Program-made: the position numbers and the translations under genes
Notes under the pieces: model-generated
Seen by the model: only the letters and a program-made list of their open reading frames with translations
Databases searched by the model: none
What the model was told of the DNA's origin: nothing
DNA from: CAVPEV01 sp963703555
GTDB lineage: Bacteria; Actinomycetota; Actinomycetes; Actinomycetales; Cellulomonadaceae
DNA: 20,432 nucleotides
Assembly: GCA_963703555.1 (NCBI GenBank)
Contig: CAVPEV010000013.1
Span: forward strand, 1 to 20,432
Direction: 5' to 3'
Part shown: piece after piece, positions 1 through 7,052 of the stretch
Layout: each line of letters begins with the position of its first letter
Numbering within the stretch: position 1 is the stretch's first letter

Positions 1-368
1 CAGAAAGACGCTGCGGTCTCCGGCAGCGACCTGGTCACGCCGGAACGACGGGTAGAACCGCTCGATGTCCGCCGCGTGCACCAGCACGACGCGCTGCAGG
101 TAGGCGTCGTCGGCAGCGACCTCGACGACCTCGAAGGTGGCCGGGTCGTGACGCTCGCGCACGAGCCTGACCAGCCAGTACACGTCAATGACGGCGATCG
201 CGCCGTTCATCGCGGCGAACGGCCAGATGCCCAGCACAACGTTGTACACGGTCGCGATGACCCCACCGGCGAGGTTGAGCACCCGGAACCGCAGGACGTG
301 GGCCAGCATGAGCGAGACGACCACGAGGACCGAACCCAGCCAGCCGACGATCTCCAGCCACACCATGG
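1..368 (-). CDS. YgjV-type small inner-membrane protein (partial, C-terminus outside window)
   Basis: The minus-strand frame opens with ATG at 368-366 and stays open to the window edge, giving 122 codons with no stop. An AGGGAG ribosome-binding site sits at 380-375, well spaced for this ATG. The visible protein begins MVWLEIVGWLGSVLVVVS and has three hydrophobic segments, at about residues 4-21, 27-47 and 52-68. A soluble tail follows (about 70-122) and continues beyond the window. The layout resembles the YgjV (Imp-YgjV) family of small membrane proteins, whose function is not established. Actinobacterial relatives can carry an extra soluble C-terminal part, and the tail here fits that. The gene is divergent from the acetyltransferase at 574 and shares the intergenic region with it. 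Family assignment is by recognition of the N-terminal pattern only, so it is moderately secure; no function should be inferred. Confidence 0.7.
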
Positions 369-450
369 AACGCTCCCTGTCGTCTCCGACCGGGTCTGCC
401 CCCGGTGGACCGTCACGCCAGGCTCGGCCGGCGCGGTGCCGACCGTAGCG

Positions 451-530
451 TGCCGACGCCGTGTCGACGCCGTGTGGCCGTGTCGACGCCGTGTCGACGG
501 CCTGCCGAGGGCCTGCCGACGGACCGTCGA
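451..530. repeat. Imperfect 11-nt direct repeats rich in GTCGAC
   Basis: Between the divergent YgjV-like and GNAT genes, units of the form CGTGTCGACGC recur in tandem. There are four near-identical copies, one with a C in place of T, interrupted by a shortened CGTGTGGC unit. Two looser CCTGCCGA-type copies follow. Each full unit contains the palindrome GTCGAC or a one-base variant. The array lies upstream of both genes, so it could be a regulator-binding region or simply replication slippage. Nothing else is recognisable in the 369-573 gap. Confidence 0.5.
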
Positions 531-573
531 CGCCGCCTCGACGCGCCATCCGGGCCTCGGGCAGACTCTCCCG

Positions 574-1677
574 GTGACCGCCTGGCAGATCGTCCCCGTC
601 CCCGTGCCGTCCAGCCCCGACTCCTCCGACGCCTGGCTGCTGCGCGGGACGGTCGACGCCGCGGACGCCGCTCTCCTCGATACGTGGGGCGACCTGGACC
701 TGCGTCGCACGGTGCAGGACGCCCTGGTCGACCTCCGCGAGGAGACGTACGCGCGCTCCGTACGCCTGGCGGCGCTCGCTCCCGGCGCCCTCGGCGACCC
801 GGCCCTCGTGCTGGGCAGCGCCGTGGTCGAGCTGCCGGCCGGCGCCAACGCCCACACGGCGGCGATCGACGTGACGGTCCGCCCGGCGCACCGGCGCCAG
901 GGCATCGGGTCCGCTCTGCACGCCGCCGCCCTCGGCGTCGCGCGCACCCACGGCCGGACCACCCTCTTCGCCTCCACGAGCCAACGTCAGGAACCGGCGA
1001 GCGGCCCGGACACCCTGGTGGCATCCACCGGCAGCGGTCGGGTCGACGCGACCGACCCCTCGGTGCGGTTCGCCGTGCGGCACGGCTGGATCCTCGGCCA
1101 GGTCAACCGGCGCAGTGTCCTCCCGCTGCCGGCGGACCCAAGCCTGCTGTCCCGGTACCGCGACGAGGCGCAGACGACGGCCGGCCCGGACTACCGGGTG
1201 CTGACCTGGCAGGACCGCTGCCCCGAGGAGTGGGTCGAGCAGTTCGCCGTGCTGTCCTCCCGGATGAGCGCCGACGTGCCCGTCGGTGACCTGGACATCC
1301 GCGCGGACGCCTGGGACGCCGACCGGGTCCGCAGCGACGAGCGGAAGTCCGCCGAGCGTGGCGTGACGCTGCGGGTCGCCGTCGCCGAGCACGTCCCGAC
1401 CGGCACCCTGGCCGCCTACAGCGTCCTCATCACCGTGCCGCACGACCCGGCCGTCGTGCACCAGGGGGACACGCTGGTGCTGGGCGAGCACCGGGGCCGC
1501 CGGCTGGGGATGCTGCTCAAGGCCGCCCAGCTGCAGCGCCTGGCCGCCGAGCAGCCCGAGGCCCGCCGCCTAAGCACCTGGAACGCCGAGGAGAACGCCC
1601 CCATGCTCGCCATCAACGTCGCCCTGGGGTTCCGGCCCGCGGGCGGGTCGGGTGAGTGGCACCGGCCGCTGGTCTGA
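574..1677 (+). CDS. Tandem GNAT-family N-acetyltransferase
   Basis: A 367-aa protein with two GNAT (Gcn5-related N-acetyltransferase) domains, which transfer an acetyl group from acetyl-CoA to an amine. The N-terminal domain carries the acetyl-CoA loop motif RRQGIGSALHAAAL at about residues 108-121. The C-terminal domain repeats it as HRGRRLGMLLKAAQL near residues 307-321 and ends with the usual NAPMLAINVALGF helix and strand. Two-domain architecture of this length occurs in mycothiol synthase (MshD) and many uncharacterised actinobacterial acetyltransferases; the substrate cannot be told. The frame stays open upstream to position 76, but that part is the repeat region and looks non-coding. 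GTG at 574 is chosen because the protein-like sequence begins there; GTG at 604 is an alternative. No strong ribosome-binding site is visible. The last 65 bases overlap the 3' end of the convergent ThiQ gene. Confidence 0.8.
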   Translation: MTAWQIVPVPVPSSPDSSDAWLLRGTVDAADAALLDTWGDLDLRRTVQDALVDLREETYARSVRLAALAPGALGDPALVLGSAVVELPAGANAHTAAIDVTVRPAHRRQGIGSALHAAALGVARTHGRTTLFASTSQRQEPASGPDTLVASTGSGRVDATDPSVRFAVRHGWILGQVNRRSVLPLPADPSLLSRYRDEAQTTAGPDYRVLTWQDRCPEEWVEQFAVLSSRMSADVPVGDLDIRADAWDADRVRSDERKSAERGVTLRVAVAEHVPTGTLAAYSVLITVPHDPAVVHQGDTLVLGEHRGRRLGMLLKAAQLQRLAAEQPEARRLSTWNAEENAPMLAINVALGFRPAGGSGEWHRPLV

Positions 1678-2764
1678 CCGGCACCCATGCCGCCGCCCTG
1701 CGGTCCACCCCCAGCCGAACCCGGTCGCCGGGCCGCGGCGCGGTGCTCGCCACCGCGACCACCCGGGTCGGACCGTCGGGCAGGTCGGCCACGGCGGCCA
1801 CCTCGAGCCGTCCGCGCCGCACAGTCGTCGACAGCACGGTCGCCTGCCAGCAGCCCAGGGTCGCAGCCGGCCCGACCGCAGCGTCCGGCCCGACCGCAGC
1901 GTCCGGCCCGACCGCAGCGTCCGGAGGTCCACCGGCCCCCAGGACGATGAACCCCTCAGGCCCGACGGCCAGCAGCCGGTCTGCGCCTGCCAGGTCGGGG
2001 CCACCGCGCCGCGACGACGCGTCGTCCACCGGCAGGAACGCCTGATAGCCGAGGAACTCCGCGACCTCCCGCGACGCCGGCCCGCGCCACAGCCGCTCCG
2101 GGGCGTCGACCTGCAGGATCCGCCCCTGGCTCATCACCGCCACCCGGTCGGCGACGACGAACGCCTCGTCCTGGTCGTGGGTGACGAACACCGCCGTGGT
2201 GGCGGTGCGCACGAGCGTCTCGCGCACCTCGGCGGCCAGGTGCTCACGCAGCGCGCGGTCCAGCGCGGACAGCGGCTCGTCGAGCAGCAGGAGTCGTGGG
2301 CCCGGCGCCAGGGCACGGGCCAGCGCGACCCGCTGCCGCTCCCCGCCGGACAGCGTCGCCACGTCGCGGTGCTCCCACCCGGCCAGGCCGACCTGCTCGA
2401 GCAGCTCGGCCACCCGCGCCGCGCGACGATCCCTCGGCCACCCGGCCGCGCGCAAGCCGTACTCCACGTTGCCCGCCACGTCCCGGTGCACGAAGAGCTG
2501 CCCGTCCTGGAAGAGCAGGCCGAACCGCCGCCGGTGCACCGGGACCCGAACCACCGACTCCCCGTCCCACGTGACGTCCCCGCCGGCCAGCGGCTCCAGC
2601 CCCGCCACCGCCCGCAGCAGGGAGGACTTGCCGCAGCCGGACGGCCCGAGCAGGGCGAGCACCTCCCCCGGGGCGACGCGCAGGTCGACCCCGTCGACCG
2701 CGGGCCGGTGCGCCCCGGGGTAGCGGACGACCACACCGTGCACGCCGAGCCCCAGCGCACTCAC
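1613..2764 (-). CDS. thiQ: Thiamine ABC transporter ATP-binding protein (ThiQ-like)
   Basis: A 383-aa ABC ATPase that would power thiamine/TPP uptake through ThiP at the inner face of the membrane. All nucleotide-binding motifs are present: Walker A GPSGCGKSS (residues 40-48), Q-loop Gln86, signature LSGGE (138-142), Walker B LLLLDE (158-163) and switch His196. Start is GTG at 2764, overlapping the thiP stop by 4 bp (GTGA), so the two are translationally coupled. E. coli ThiQ is only about 230 aa. Here an extra C-terminal region of about 140 residues, perhaps TOBE-like, contains a Gly/Pro/Ala linker made of three identical six-residue repeats. Substrate is assigned from the neighbouring ThiB-like binding protein and the TPP riboswitch, not from this protein alone. 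The 3' end overlaps the GNAT gene tail to tail by 65 bp. Confidence 0.9.
   Translation of the reverse strand: MSALGLGVHGVVVRYPGAHRPAVDGVDLRVAPGEVLALLGPSGCGKSSLLRAVAGLEPLAGGDVTWDGESVVRVPVHRRRFGLLFQDGQLFVHRDVAGNVEYGLRAAGWPRDRRAARVAELLEQVGLAGWEHRDVATLSGGERQRVALARALAPGPRLLLLDEPLSALDRALREHLAAEVRETLVRTATTAVFVTHDQDEAFVVADRVAVMSQGRILQVDAPERLWRGPASREVAEFLGYQAFLPVDDASSRRGGPDLAGADRLLAVGPEGFIVLGAGGPPDAAVGPDAAVGPDAAVGPAATLGCWQATVLSTTVRRGRLEVAAVADLPDGPTRVVAVASTAPRPGDRVRLGVDRRAAAWVPVRPAAGATHPTRPRAGTPGRR
1869..1922. repeat. Three perfect 18-bp tandem repeats inside thiQ
   Basis: The 18-nt unit GGCCCGACCGCAGCGTCC occurs three times without a mismatch at 1869-1886, 1887-1904 and 1905-1922. It is read in frame on the minus strand as a repeated six-residue Gly-Pro-Asp-Ala-Ala-Val block at about ThiQ residues 281-299, in a linker of the C-terminal extension. 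Perfect identity, including third codon positions, indicates recent expansion by slippage. Copy-number change would keep the frame. Confidence 0.95.
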
Positions 2765-4560
2765 GGCAGGCTCCCGGCAGCCACGCCCGCTGCGGGCCCG
2801 CCGACGGCCGTGGTACCACGCCGGTGCACATCCGGCCGGAGCCGGCCGGACCTCGCGGAGGCGTCCCGACGGGCAGGCTGCGGCGCGGCGCCCCGGCGAC
2901 CCGCACCCAGCCGCTCCGCCAGCGCCATGACCCCGGCGGTCAGCGCCGCGAGCACCACCGATGCCGCGAGCGCCATGCCGTAGCTGTCCTGTCCTGGCCG
3001 GCCGATGAGCCGGTAGATGACCACCGGCAAGGTGGCCCGCTCCGGTCGGGCCAGGAAGGACGTGGCACCGAACTCCCCCAGCGCGACGGCGAACGCGAAG
3101 CCCACCGCCAGCCCGAGCGACCGGGCCACCACCGGCAGGTCCACCGTGGCCAGCACCCGGCCCGGCGAGGCGCCGAGCGTCGCGGCCACCTCCCGCAGGT
3201 GCGGGTCGAGCGCGCGCAGCACCGGCAGCAGCGTCCGGACGACGAGCGGCACCGCGACGACGGCCTGGGCCACGGCGACGAGGAACCCGGTGCTGCGCAG
3301 GTCCACGTCGAGCCCGAACGGACGGTGCATGGTGAGCAGGAACCCGAACCCCACGGTGACCGCGGACACCCCCAGCGGCGCCATGGCGACGGCGTCCAGC
3401 GCCGCGCCCGCGCGTCGCGTCCACGGCCGACGTGGCCGCCGGGACAGCACCAGAGCCAGCAGTCCACCGACCACGAGCGCCAGCACCGTGGCGTCGGCGG
3501 CCGCGCCGAGGGACGTGAGGGTCGCCTGCCACACCGTCACGCTCAGCGTGGTGGGGCCACCGGTGGTGGCCAGCGCCCGGTAGTGGCCCAGGCCCCAGCC
3601 GTCGCCCACCCGCAGCGACCGCACGACCAGCGTGACCAGCGGCAGCGCCAGGGCGACGAGCACCGCGGCGGTGACCACGACGGCCGGCACGTCGTGCCGG
3701 CGCAGCGGCGCGGTGGCCTGGTCCGGCTGGGCCAGCGGCATGGCCCGGTCCTGCCGGGCCCGCGCCCGCCCGGTCACCCACAGCGCGCCGGTCACGACCA
3801 CGAGCTGGGTCACGGACAGCACCGCGGCCGCCCGCAGGTCGAGGAACTGCGTCGTCTGGATCCAGATCTCCGTCTCGAGCGTGCCGTAGCGCATGCCGCC
3901 GAGGATGAGCACCGTGCCGAACGACGTCGCGCAGAACAGGAAGACCAGCGCCGCCGCCGAGGCGATCGCCGGGGTCAGGGCGGGCAGCGTCACCGTGCGG
4001 AATGCGTGGGCCGGCGAGGCGCCCAGCGCTCGGGCGGCCTGCTCGGCCCGCGGGTCGAGCCGCTCCCACATCCCGCCCACCGTTCGCACGACGACCGCGT
4101 AGTTGAAGAACACCATCGCCGCGACGATGGCGACGAAGGTCTGATCCAGGTGCAGGAACCCCAACGGCCCACCCTGCATCAGCAGGGTCCGGAACGCCAC
4201 CCCGACCACCACGGTGGGCAGCACGAACGGGACCGTGACGAACGCCCGCACGGCCGCCCGCCCGCGAAAGGTCCGCCGGTAGAGCACGTACGCGCCGGGG
4301 ACGCCCAGTGCCACGGCGATCGCGGTGGCCGTGGTGGCCTGGGCGAACGTCATCGCGACGACCCGCCAGGTGCGCGGCCGGGAGAACACCTCGGCGAAGC
4401 CGGACAGGTCCACCGCCCCGCCGGTGGCGAAGCCGCGACCCACGATGGTCGCCACCGGCCAGGCGAAGAACACCCCGAGGAACACCAGCGGCACCCCGGC
4501 GGCCAGCGCCCAGCCCGTCGCGCGCCCGGCGGCGCCAAGTCGCTGGCGGCGCGGGCTCAC
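2761..4560 (-). CDS. thiP: Thiamine ABC transporter permease (ThiP-like, two fused permease halves)
   Basis: A 599-aa integral membrane protein with about twelve hydrophobic segments, arranged as two homologous halves like E. coli ThiP (536 aa). Each half has the cytoplasmic EAA loop that docks on the ATPase: EQAARALGASPAHAFRTVTL in the first half and REVAATLGASPGRVLATVDL in the second. Start is GTG at 4560, chosen because it overlaps the thiB stop by 4 bp (GTGA) and opens just before the first membrane segment. The frame runs open further upstream, but that stretch lies inside thiB. The stop at 2761-2763 overlaps the thiQ start in the same way. The order binding protein, permease, ATPase matches thiBPQ of E. 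coli. Iron (Fbp/Sfu) permeases share this fused form; the riboswitch and ThiB-like partner favour thiamine. Confidence 0.9.
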   Translation of the reverse strand: MSPRRQRLGAAGRATGWALAAGVPLVFLGVFFAWPVATIVGRGFATGGAVDLSGFAEVFSRPRTWRVVAMTFAQATTATAIAVALGVPGAYVLYRRTFRGRAAVRAFVTVPFVLPTVVVGVAFRTLLMQGGPLGFLHLDQTFVAIVAAMVFFNYAVVVRTVGGMWERLDPRAEQAARALGASPAHAFRTVTLPALTPAIASAAALVFLFCATSFGTVLILGGMRYGTLETEIWIQTTQFLDLRAAAVLSVTQLVVVTGALWVTGRARARQDRAMPLAQPDQATAPLRRHDVPAVVVTAAVLVALALPLVTLVVRSLRVGDGWGLGHYRALATTGGPTTLSVTVWQATLTSLGAAADATVLALVVGGLLALVLSRRPRRPWTRRAGAALDAVAMAPLGVSAVTVGFGFLLTMHRPFGLDVDLRSTGFLVAVAQAVVAVPLVVRTLLPVLRALDPHLREVAATLGASPGRVLATVDLPVVARSLGLAVGFAFAVALGEFGATSFLARPERATLPVVIYRLIGRPGQDSYGMALAASVVLAALTAGVMALAERLGAGRRGAAPQPARRDASARSGRLRPDVHRRGTTAVGGPAAGVAAGSLP

Positions 4561-5672
4561 CCCGTGACGATCTGCGTCCACGTCGCGATCCAGTCGTCCC
4601 GGTGCGCGGCGATGTCGGCCGGCGGCACCGCGAACGGCGTCGGGGCGGGCGGCGCCCACTGCGCCCACTCGGCCGGCACGTCGACGGCCGTGCTCACCGG
4701 GTACATGTACATGGACGTCGGGATGTCCGCCTGGACCGTGTCGGAGAGCAGGAAGTCCAGCAGGCGGCGTGCGCCGGACGGGTTCGTCGCGCCGGTCAGC
4801 ACGCCGGCGTACTCCACCTGCCGGAAGCACGTGTCCAGCAGCGCCCCGGTGCGCGGGGTGCCCCCGCCGTCGGGAACCGTGAACGGCGGCGAGGACGCGT
4901 AGGACACGACGATCGGACGCGGCCCGTCGCCACCACCGCCGGAGAAGTCCACGTCGTAGGCGTCCGACCAGCTGTCGACGACGGCGACGCCGTTGGCGCG
5001 CAGGGCTCTCCAGTAGTCCTGCCAGCCGTGCTCGCCGAACGCCCCGATCGTCGCCAGCACGAAGGCCAGGCCCGGGGAGGAGGTCGCCGGGTTGGTGACG
5101 ACGAGCAGGTCGCGGTACTCCGGGCGGGTCAGATCCGCCAGCGTGACCGGCTCGGCCACGCCGTGCTCGGCGAACCACGTGTGGTCGACGTTGAGGCACA
5201 CGTCGCCGGTGTCGATCGCGGTGAGCGTCCCGGAGTCGTCGACCGCGTACCGCGCGGCGTCCGCCGCGGCCGGCGCCGTGGACGTGTACGGCTGGAAGAC
5301 CCCCTCCCGCACCGCGCGGGCCGCCGACGCGTTGTCCACGCCGTAGGCGAGGTCGCCGAGCGGCGCGTCGGCGGTGAGGATGAGCTGGTTGACCAGGGTG
5401 CCCGCGTCACCGGGGGCGACCACCCGGACGGTCAGCCCGGTCTGCCCCGTGAACGCGTCGAGCACGCCCTTGCTCAGCGCGAACGAGTCGTGGGTGACCA
5501 GCGTCACCGTGTCGTCGGGAGTGGCGGACGCCCCACCCGGCGCACCGCCGGCGGTCGAGCAGGCCGCGAGCGCACCGACCAGGGCGACGACGGCACCCCG
5601 GGTGGCAGCCCGGCGGATGCGACCACCAGACGCGCTGGTCCCGGACCGGTTGACATCGGAATGGCTGGCCAT
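4557..5672 (-). CDS. thiB: Thiamine ABC transporter substrate-binding lipoprotein (ThiB-like)
   Basis: A 371-aa extracytoplasmic binding protein expected to capture thiamine/TPP and deliver it to ThiP. The N-terminus has a basic region with twin Arg (residues 20-21), a hydrophobic stretch, and a lipobox Leu35-Ala-Ala-Cys38, so the mature protein should be lipid-anchored at Cys38. ThiB-family landmarks follow: VTHDSFALSKG at the start of the mature fold, a YGVDN segment, a TSSPGLAF segment, SWSDAYDVDFSG, VVSYASSPPF and a C-terminal SMYMYPV stretch. These match the TbpA/ThiB pattern rather than the ferric-binding proteins. ATG at 5672 is preceded by a strong GGAGGAGG site at 5684-5677. It is the first gene of the operon and lies directly downstream of the TPP riboswitch, which independently supports the substrate. 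Confidence 0.92.
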   Translation of the reverse strand: MASHSDVNRSGTSASGGRIRRAATRGAVVALVGALAACSTAGGAPGGASATPDDTVTLVTHDSFALSKGVLDAFTGQTGLTVRVVAPGDAGTLVNQLILTADAPLGDLAYGVDNASAARAVREGVFQPYTSTAPAAADAARYAVDDSGTLTAIDTGDVCLNVDHTWFAEHGVAEPVTLADLTRPEYRDLLVVTNPATSSPGLAFVLATIGAFGEHGWQDYWRALRANGVAVVDSWSDAYDVDFSGGGGDGPRPIVVSYASSPPFTVPDGGGTPRTGALLDTCFRQVEYAGVLTGATNPSGARRLLDFLLSDTVQADIPTSMYMYPVSTAVDVPAEWAQWAPPAPTPFAVPPADIAAHRDDWIATWTQIVTG

Positions 5673-5676
5673 GCGT

Positions 5677-5699
5677 CCTCCTCCATCACGTGCAGGAGG
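5677..5699 (-). promoter_or_regulatory. thiB ribosome-binding site with pairing anti-RBS
   Basis: On the minus strand the thiB start is preceded by GGAGGAGG (5684-5677). Just upstream in the RNA, CCTCCT (5699-5694) can pair with its AGGAGG part through an 11-nt loop. This would mask the site when the riboswitch favours the off state, so translational control is likely. It is inferred from base-pairing read by eye, without a folding calculation. Confidence 0.6.
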
Positions 5700-5704
5700 G
5701 GGTG

Positions 5705-5750
5705 CCCACCGTGCCGGAGGCGCCCGCGGGCGCCGACCGACGACGGTGGG
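5705..5750 (-). promoter_or_regulatory. Strong stem-loop in the riboswitch expression platform
   Basis: CCCACCGT (5705-5712) and ACGGTGGG (5743-5750) form an 8-bp outer stem. Inside it is the perfect 16-nt palindrome GGCGCCCGCGGGCGCC (5719-5734). The element lies between the TPP aptamer and the thiB ribosome-binding site. It has no following U-run, so it is not a classical intrinsic terminator. It may be a Rho-type or structural switch hairpin in a GC-rich genome. Confidence 0.55.
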
Positions 5751-5762
5751 GACCGAGATGCC

Positions 5763-5877
5763 CGACTCCCTACGCCGGTACGAACCGGATCAGGTGCGAG
5801 GGTCTGCGGAGGTCCGCACTCTCAGCGTCCGCGAACCTGGGCTGTGCTGCCCACGCTCACGGGACGCTCCCCTGTCG
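5763..5877 (-). promoter_or_regulatory. TPP riboswitch aptamer (THI element)
   Basis: Read on the minus strand, the conserved THI-box pieces appear in order. GGGGAGCGTCCC is near the 5' end, CTGAGAG is at 5825-5819, ACCTGATCCGG at 5795-5785, and the closing GCGTAGGGA follows. Pairings fit the family. P1 is CGAC (5877-5874) with GTCG (5766-5763). P2 is AGCGTCC (5868-5862) with GGACGCT (5830-5824). P5 is CCGGT/ACCGG (5788-5784 with 5779-5775) around a TCGT loop. A small extra stem TGGGC/GCCCA lies in the variable P3 arm. Known TPP riboswitches bind thiamine pyrophosphate and lower expression of thiamine genes. Here the target is thiBPQ, starting about 90 nt downstream. Confidence 0.96.
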
Positions 5878-5981
5878 TATCGGGGCGACCGTACACCCGC
5901 GCGCCCGGGTGCGATGCCGGGTCGACCGCTACCGTGGACGTCGCCCCAGGTGGGCATGCCGTCCAGGATCGAGGAGGAGCC

Positions 5982-6278
5982 GTGTCCGACGAGGAGAAGG
6001 TGTCCGTCCTGGCCAGGTCGGTCGGCGTGGCCGCCGGTCTGGCTGCCGTGTGGGTCGCCCAACGGGCGGTCTCCGGGGCGTGGCGGGCAGCCTCGGGACA
6101 CCCGCTGCCCAAGGCCGAGGACCCGGGCGACGCCCGGCTCGGCGAGGTGCTCGTGGCCGCCGCCCTCAGCGGGGCCGCCGTGGCGCTCGCCCGCGCGCTG
6201 GTCACGCGGGGCACCGCATCCTTCGCCCGGCGAGTGGATGCGGACCGCGCCGCCTCACATCGGGCCGCCATCCGCTGA
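5982..6278 (+). CDS. Small membrane protein, DUF4235-like
   Basis: A 98-aa protein starting at GTG 5982 behind an excellent GGAGGAG site (about 5972-5978). It reads VSDEEKVSVLARSVGVAAGL at the start. It has a hydrophobic helix at about residues 10-28 and a second at about 55-75 (VLVAAALSGAAVALARALV), separated by a short polar loop with Pro and Gly. The tail is basic and rich in Arg. Size, two-helix layout and the central AxxGxPLPKAEDP-type loop fit DUF4235, an actinobacterial family of unknown function. It stands alone between the divergent thi operon and the convergent mrpG gene. No role can be given. Confidence 0.8.
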   Translation: MSDEEKVSVLARSVGVAAGLAAVWVAQRAVSGAWRAASGHPLPKAEDPGDARLGEVLVAAALSGAAVALARALVTRGTASFARRVDADRAASHRAAIR

Positions 6279-6280
6279 GT

Positions 6281-6301
6281 GGGCGCCCGGGTCAGGCGCC
6301 C
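6281..6301. terminator. Possible bidirectional terminator hairpin
   Basis: GGGCGCC (6281-6287) and GGCGCCC (6295-6301) form a 7-bp stem with a 7-nt loop. It sits exactly between the stop of the DUF4235 gene (6278) and the convergent mrpG stop (6292-6294, inside the loop and stem). No T-run follows on either strand, so activity is inferred from position and symmetry. Confidence 0.4.
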
Positions 6302-6657
6302 GCGTCGTGCTGCGCCTCGGCGGTGTCCGCCGTCAGCTCGTCGACGACGAGCAGGTCCCGGCGCACCTTGCCGGTCCGGTAGCCGGCCCGGCCCACCATG
6401 TGCGCCGCGATGGGGGCGGTCATCAGCTGGAAGACCACGACGAGCACGAGGGTCCACACGGCCGGGACGTCCCGCAGCCGGAGCGCCAGCCCGGACAGCA
6501 CCAGGATCAGGCCCAGCACCTGCGGCTTCGTCCCGGCGTGCAGGCGGGCGAGCAGGTCCGGGAAGCGCAGCACGCCCACCCCAGCGGCGAACGACAGCGC
6601 CGCGCCGCCCAGCAGCGCCACGCCGGACACCACGTCGGCGGCCGTCGTCCAGGTCAT
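6292..6657 (-). CDS. mrpG: Na+/H+ antiporter subunit MrpG/MnhG
   Basis: A 121-aa membrane subunit of the Mrp antiporter complex with three hydrophobic helices, at about residues 8-26, 42-62 and 67-88. The family landmarks are GGAALSFAAGVGVLRFPDLL followed by a LHAGTKPQVLGLILVL segment, which match MnhG/PhaG proteins. The start ATG at 6657 overlaps the mrpF stop (ATGA, 6654-6657). It is the last gene of the operon. MrpG is needed for complex assembly or activity in other bacteria; its own contribution to ion movement is not defined. The C-terminus is short and acidic. Length is normal for the family. Confidence 0.93.
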   Translation of the reverse strand: MTWTTAADVVSGVALLGGAALSFAAGVGVLRFPDLLARLHAGTKPQVLGLILVLSGLALRLRDVPAVWTLVLVVVFQLMTAPIAAHMVGRAGYRTGKVRRDLLVVDELTADTAEAQHDAGA

Positions 6658-7052
6658 CGGCGTTCCTCCGGCCGATCGGCCTCGGCGCTGCCGTCGGCCT
6701 GGCCGTCAGGCTCCCCGGCGTCGTCCGCTTCGGCGCGTCGCCGCGCCGCCTCCTCGGCCGCCACCTCCAGCGCCGTGCGCACCCGCTCGGTGCCCTGCGG
6801 CTCCACGGCGGCGAACCGCGCGATGATCACCGACGCGACGAACCCGACGAGGGACAGCACCGCGAGGATCGGCACGATGTCCGCCCGGCGCTCCAGCGAC
6901 GCATACAGCGCACCCGCCGCGACGAGCGCGCCGACCAGGATGTCGAAGGCGACGGTCCGGTCCAGCATGGTCGGCCCGCGCTCCACCCGGACCACCGCGC
7001 ACGCCCCGCCCACGAGGAGCAGCGCGGCCGCCACCGCCACGACCACGGTCAT
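6654..7052 (-). CDS. mrpF: Na+/H+ antiporter subunit MrpF/MnhF
   Basis: A 132-aa subunit with three membrane helices, at about residues 3-22, 33-53 and 60-78. It contains the family pattern RVERGPTMLDRTVAFDIL, followed by a helix with RRADIVPILAVLSLVGF, both typical of MnhF/PhaF. ATG at 7052 overlaps the mrpE stop by 4 bp and is chosen over the longer open frame, which runs back into mrpE. After residue 85 the protein has a long hydrophilic tail, rich in Ala, Glu, Arg and Asp (AEEAARRRAEADDAGEPDGQ). It makes the protein about 40 residues longer than typical MrpF. The tail probably lies in the cytoplasm. Confidence 0.92.
   Translation of the reverse strand: MTVVVAVAAALLLVGGACAVVRVERGPTMLDRTVAFDILVGALVAAGALYASLERRADIVPILAVLSLVGFVASVIIARFAAVEPQGTERVRTALEVAAEEAARRRAEADDAGEPDGQADGSAEADRPEERR

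Noticed and set aside
451..530. CRISPR array
   Set aside because: The repeats are 11 nt, directly adjoining, without spacers, and no cas genes are near. The same applies to the repeats at 1869-1922 and 14842-14895.
76..573. Upstream extension of the GNAT gene to position 76
   Set aside because: It covers the divergent YgjV-like gene and the repeat array, and its protein is low-complexity; the acetyltransferase-like sequence begins near 574.
2765..4069. Upstream extension of the ThiQ frame
   Set aside because: The frame is open but lies within thiP in another phase and is low-complexity; the GTG at 2764 fits the ABC domain start and the 4-bp overlap.
2824..4902. Long plus-strand open frame across thiP and thiB (692 codons)
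   Set aside because: Composition is Arg/His/Gln-rich with no domains. It is antisense to well-supported thiP and thiB, and arises from the GC-rich codon pattern.
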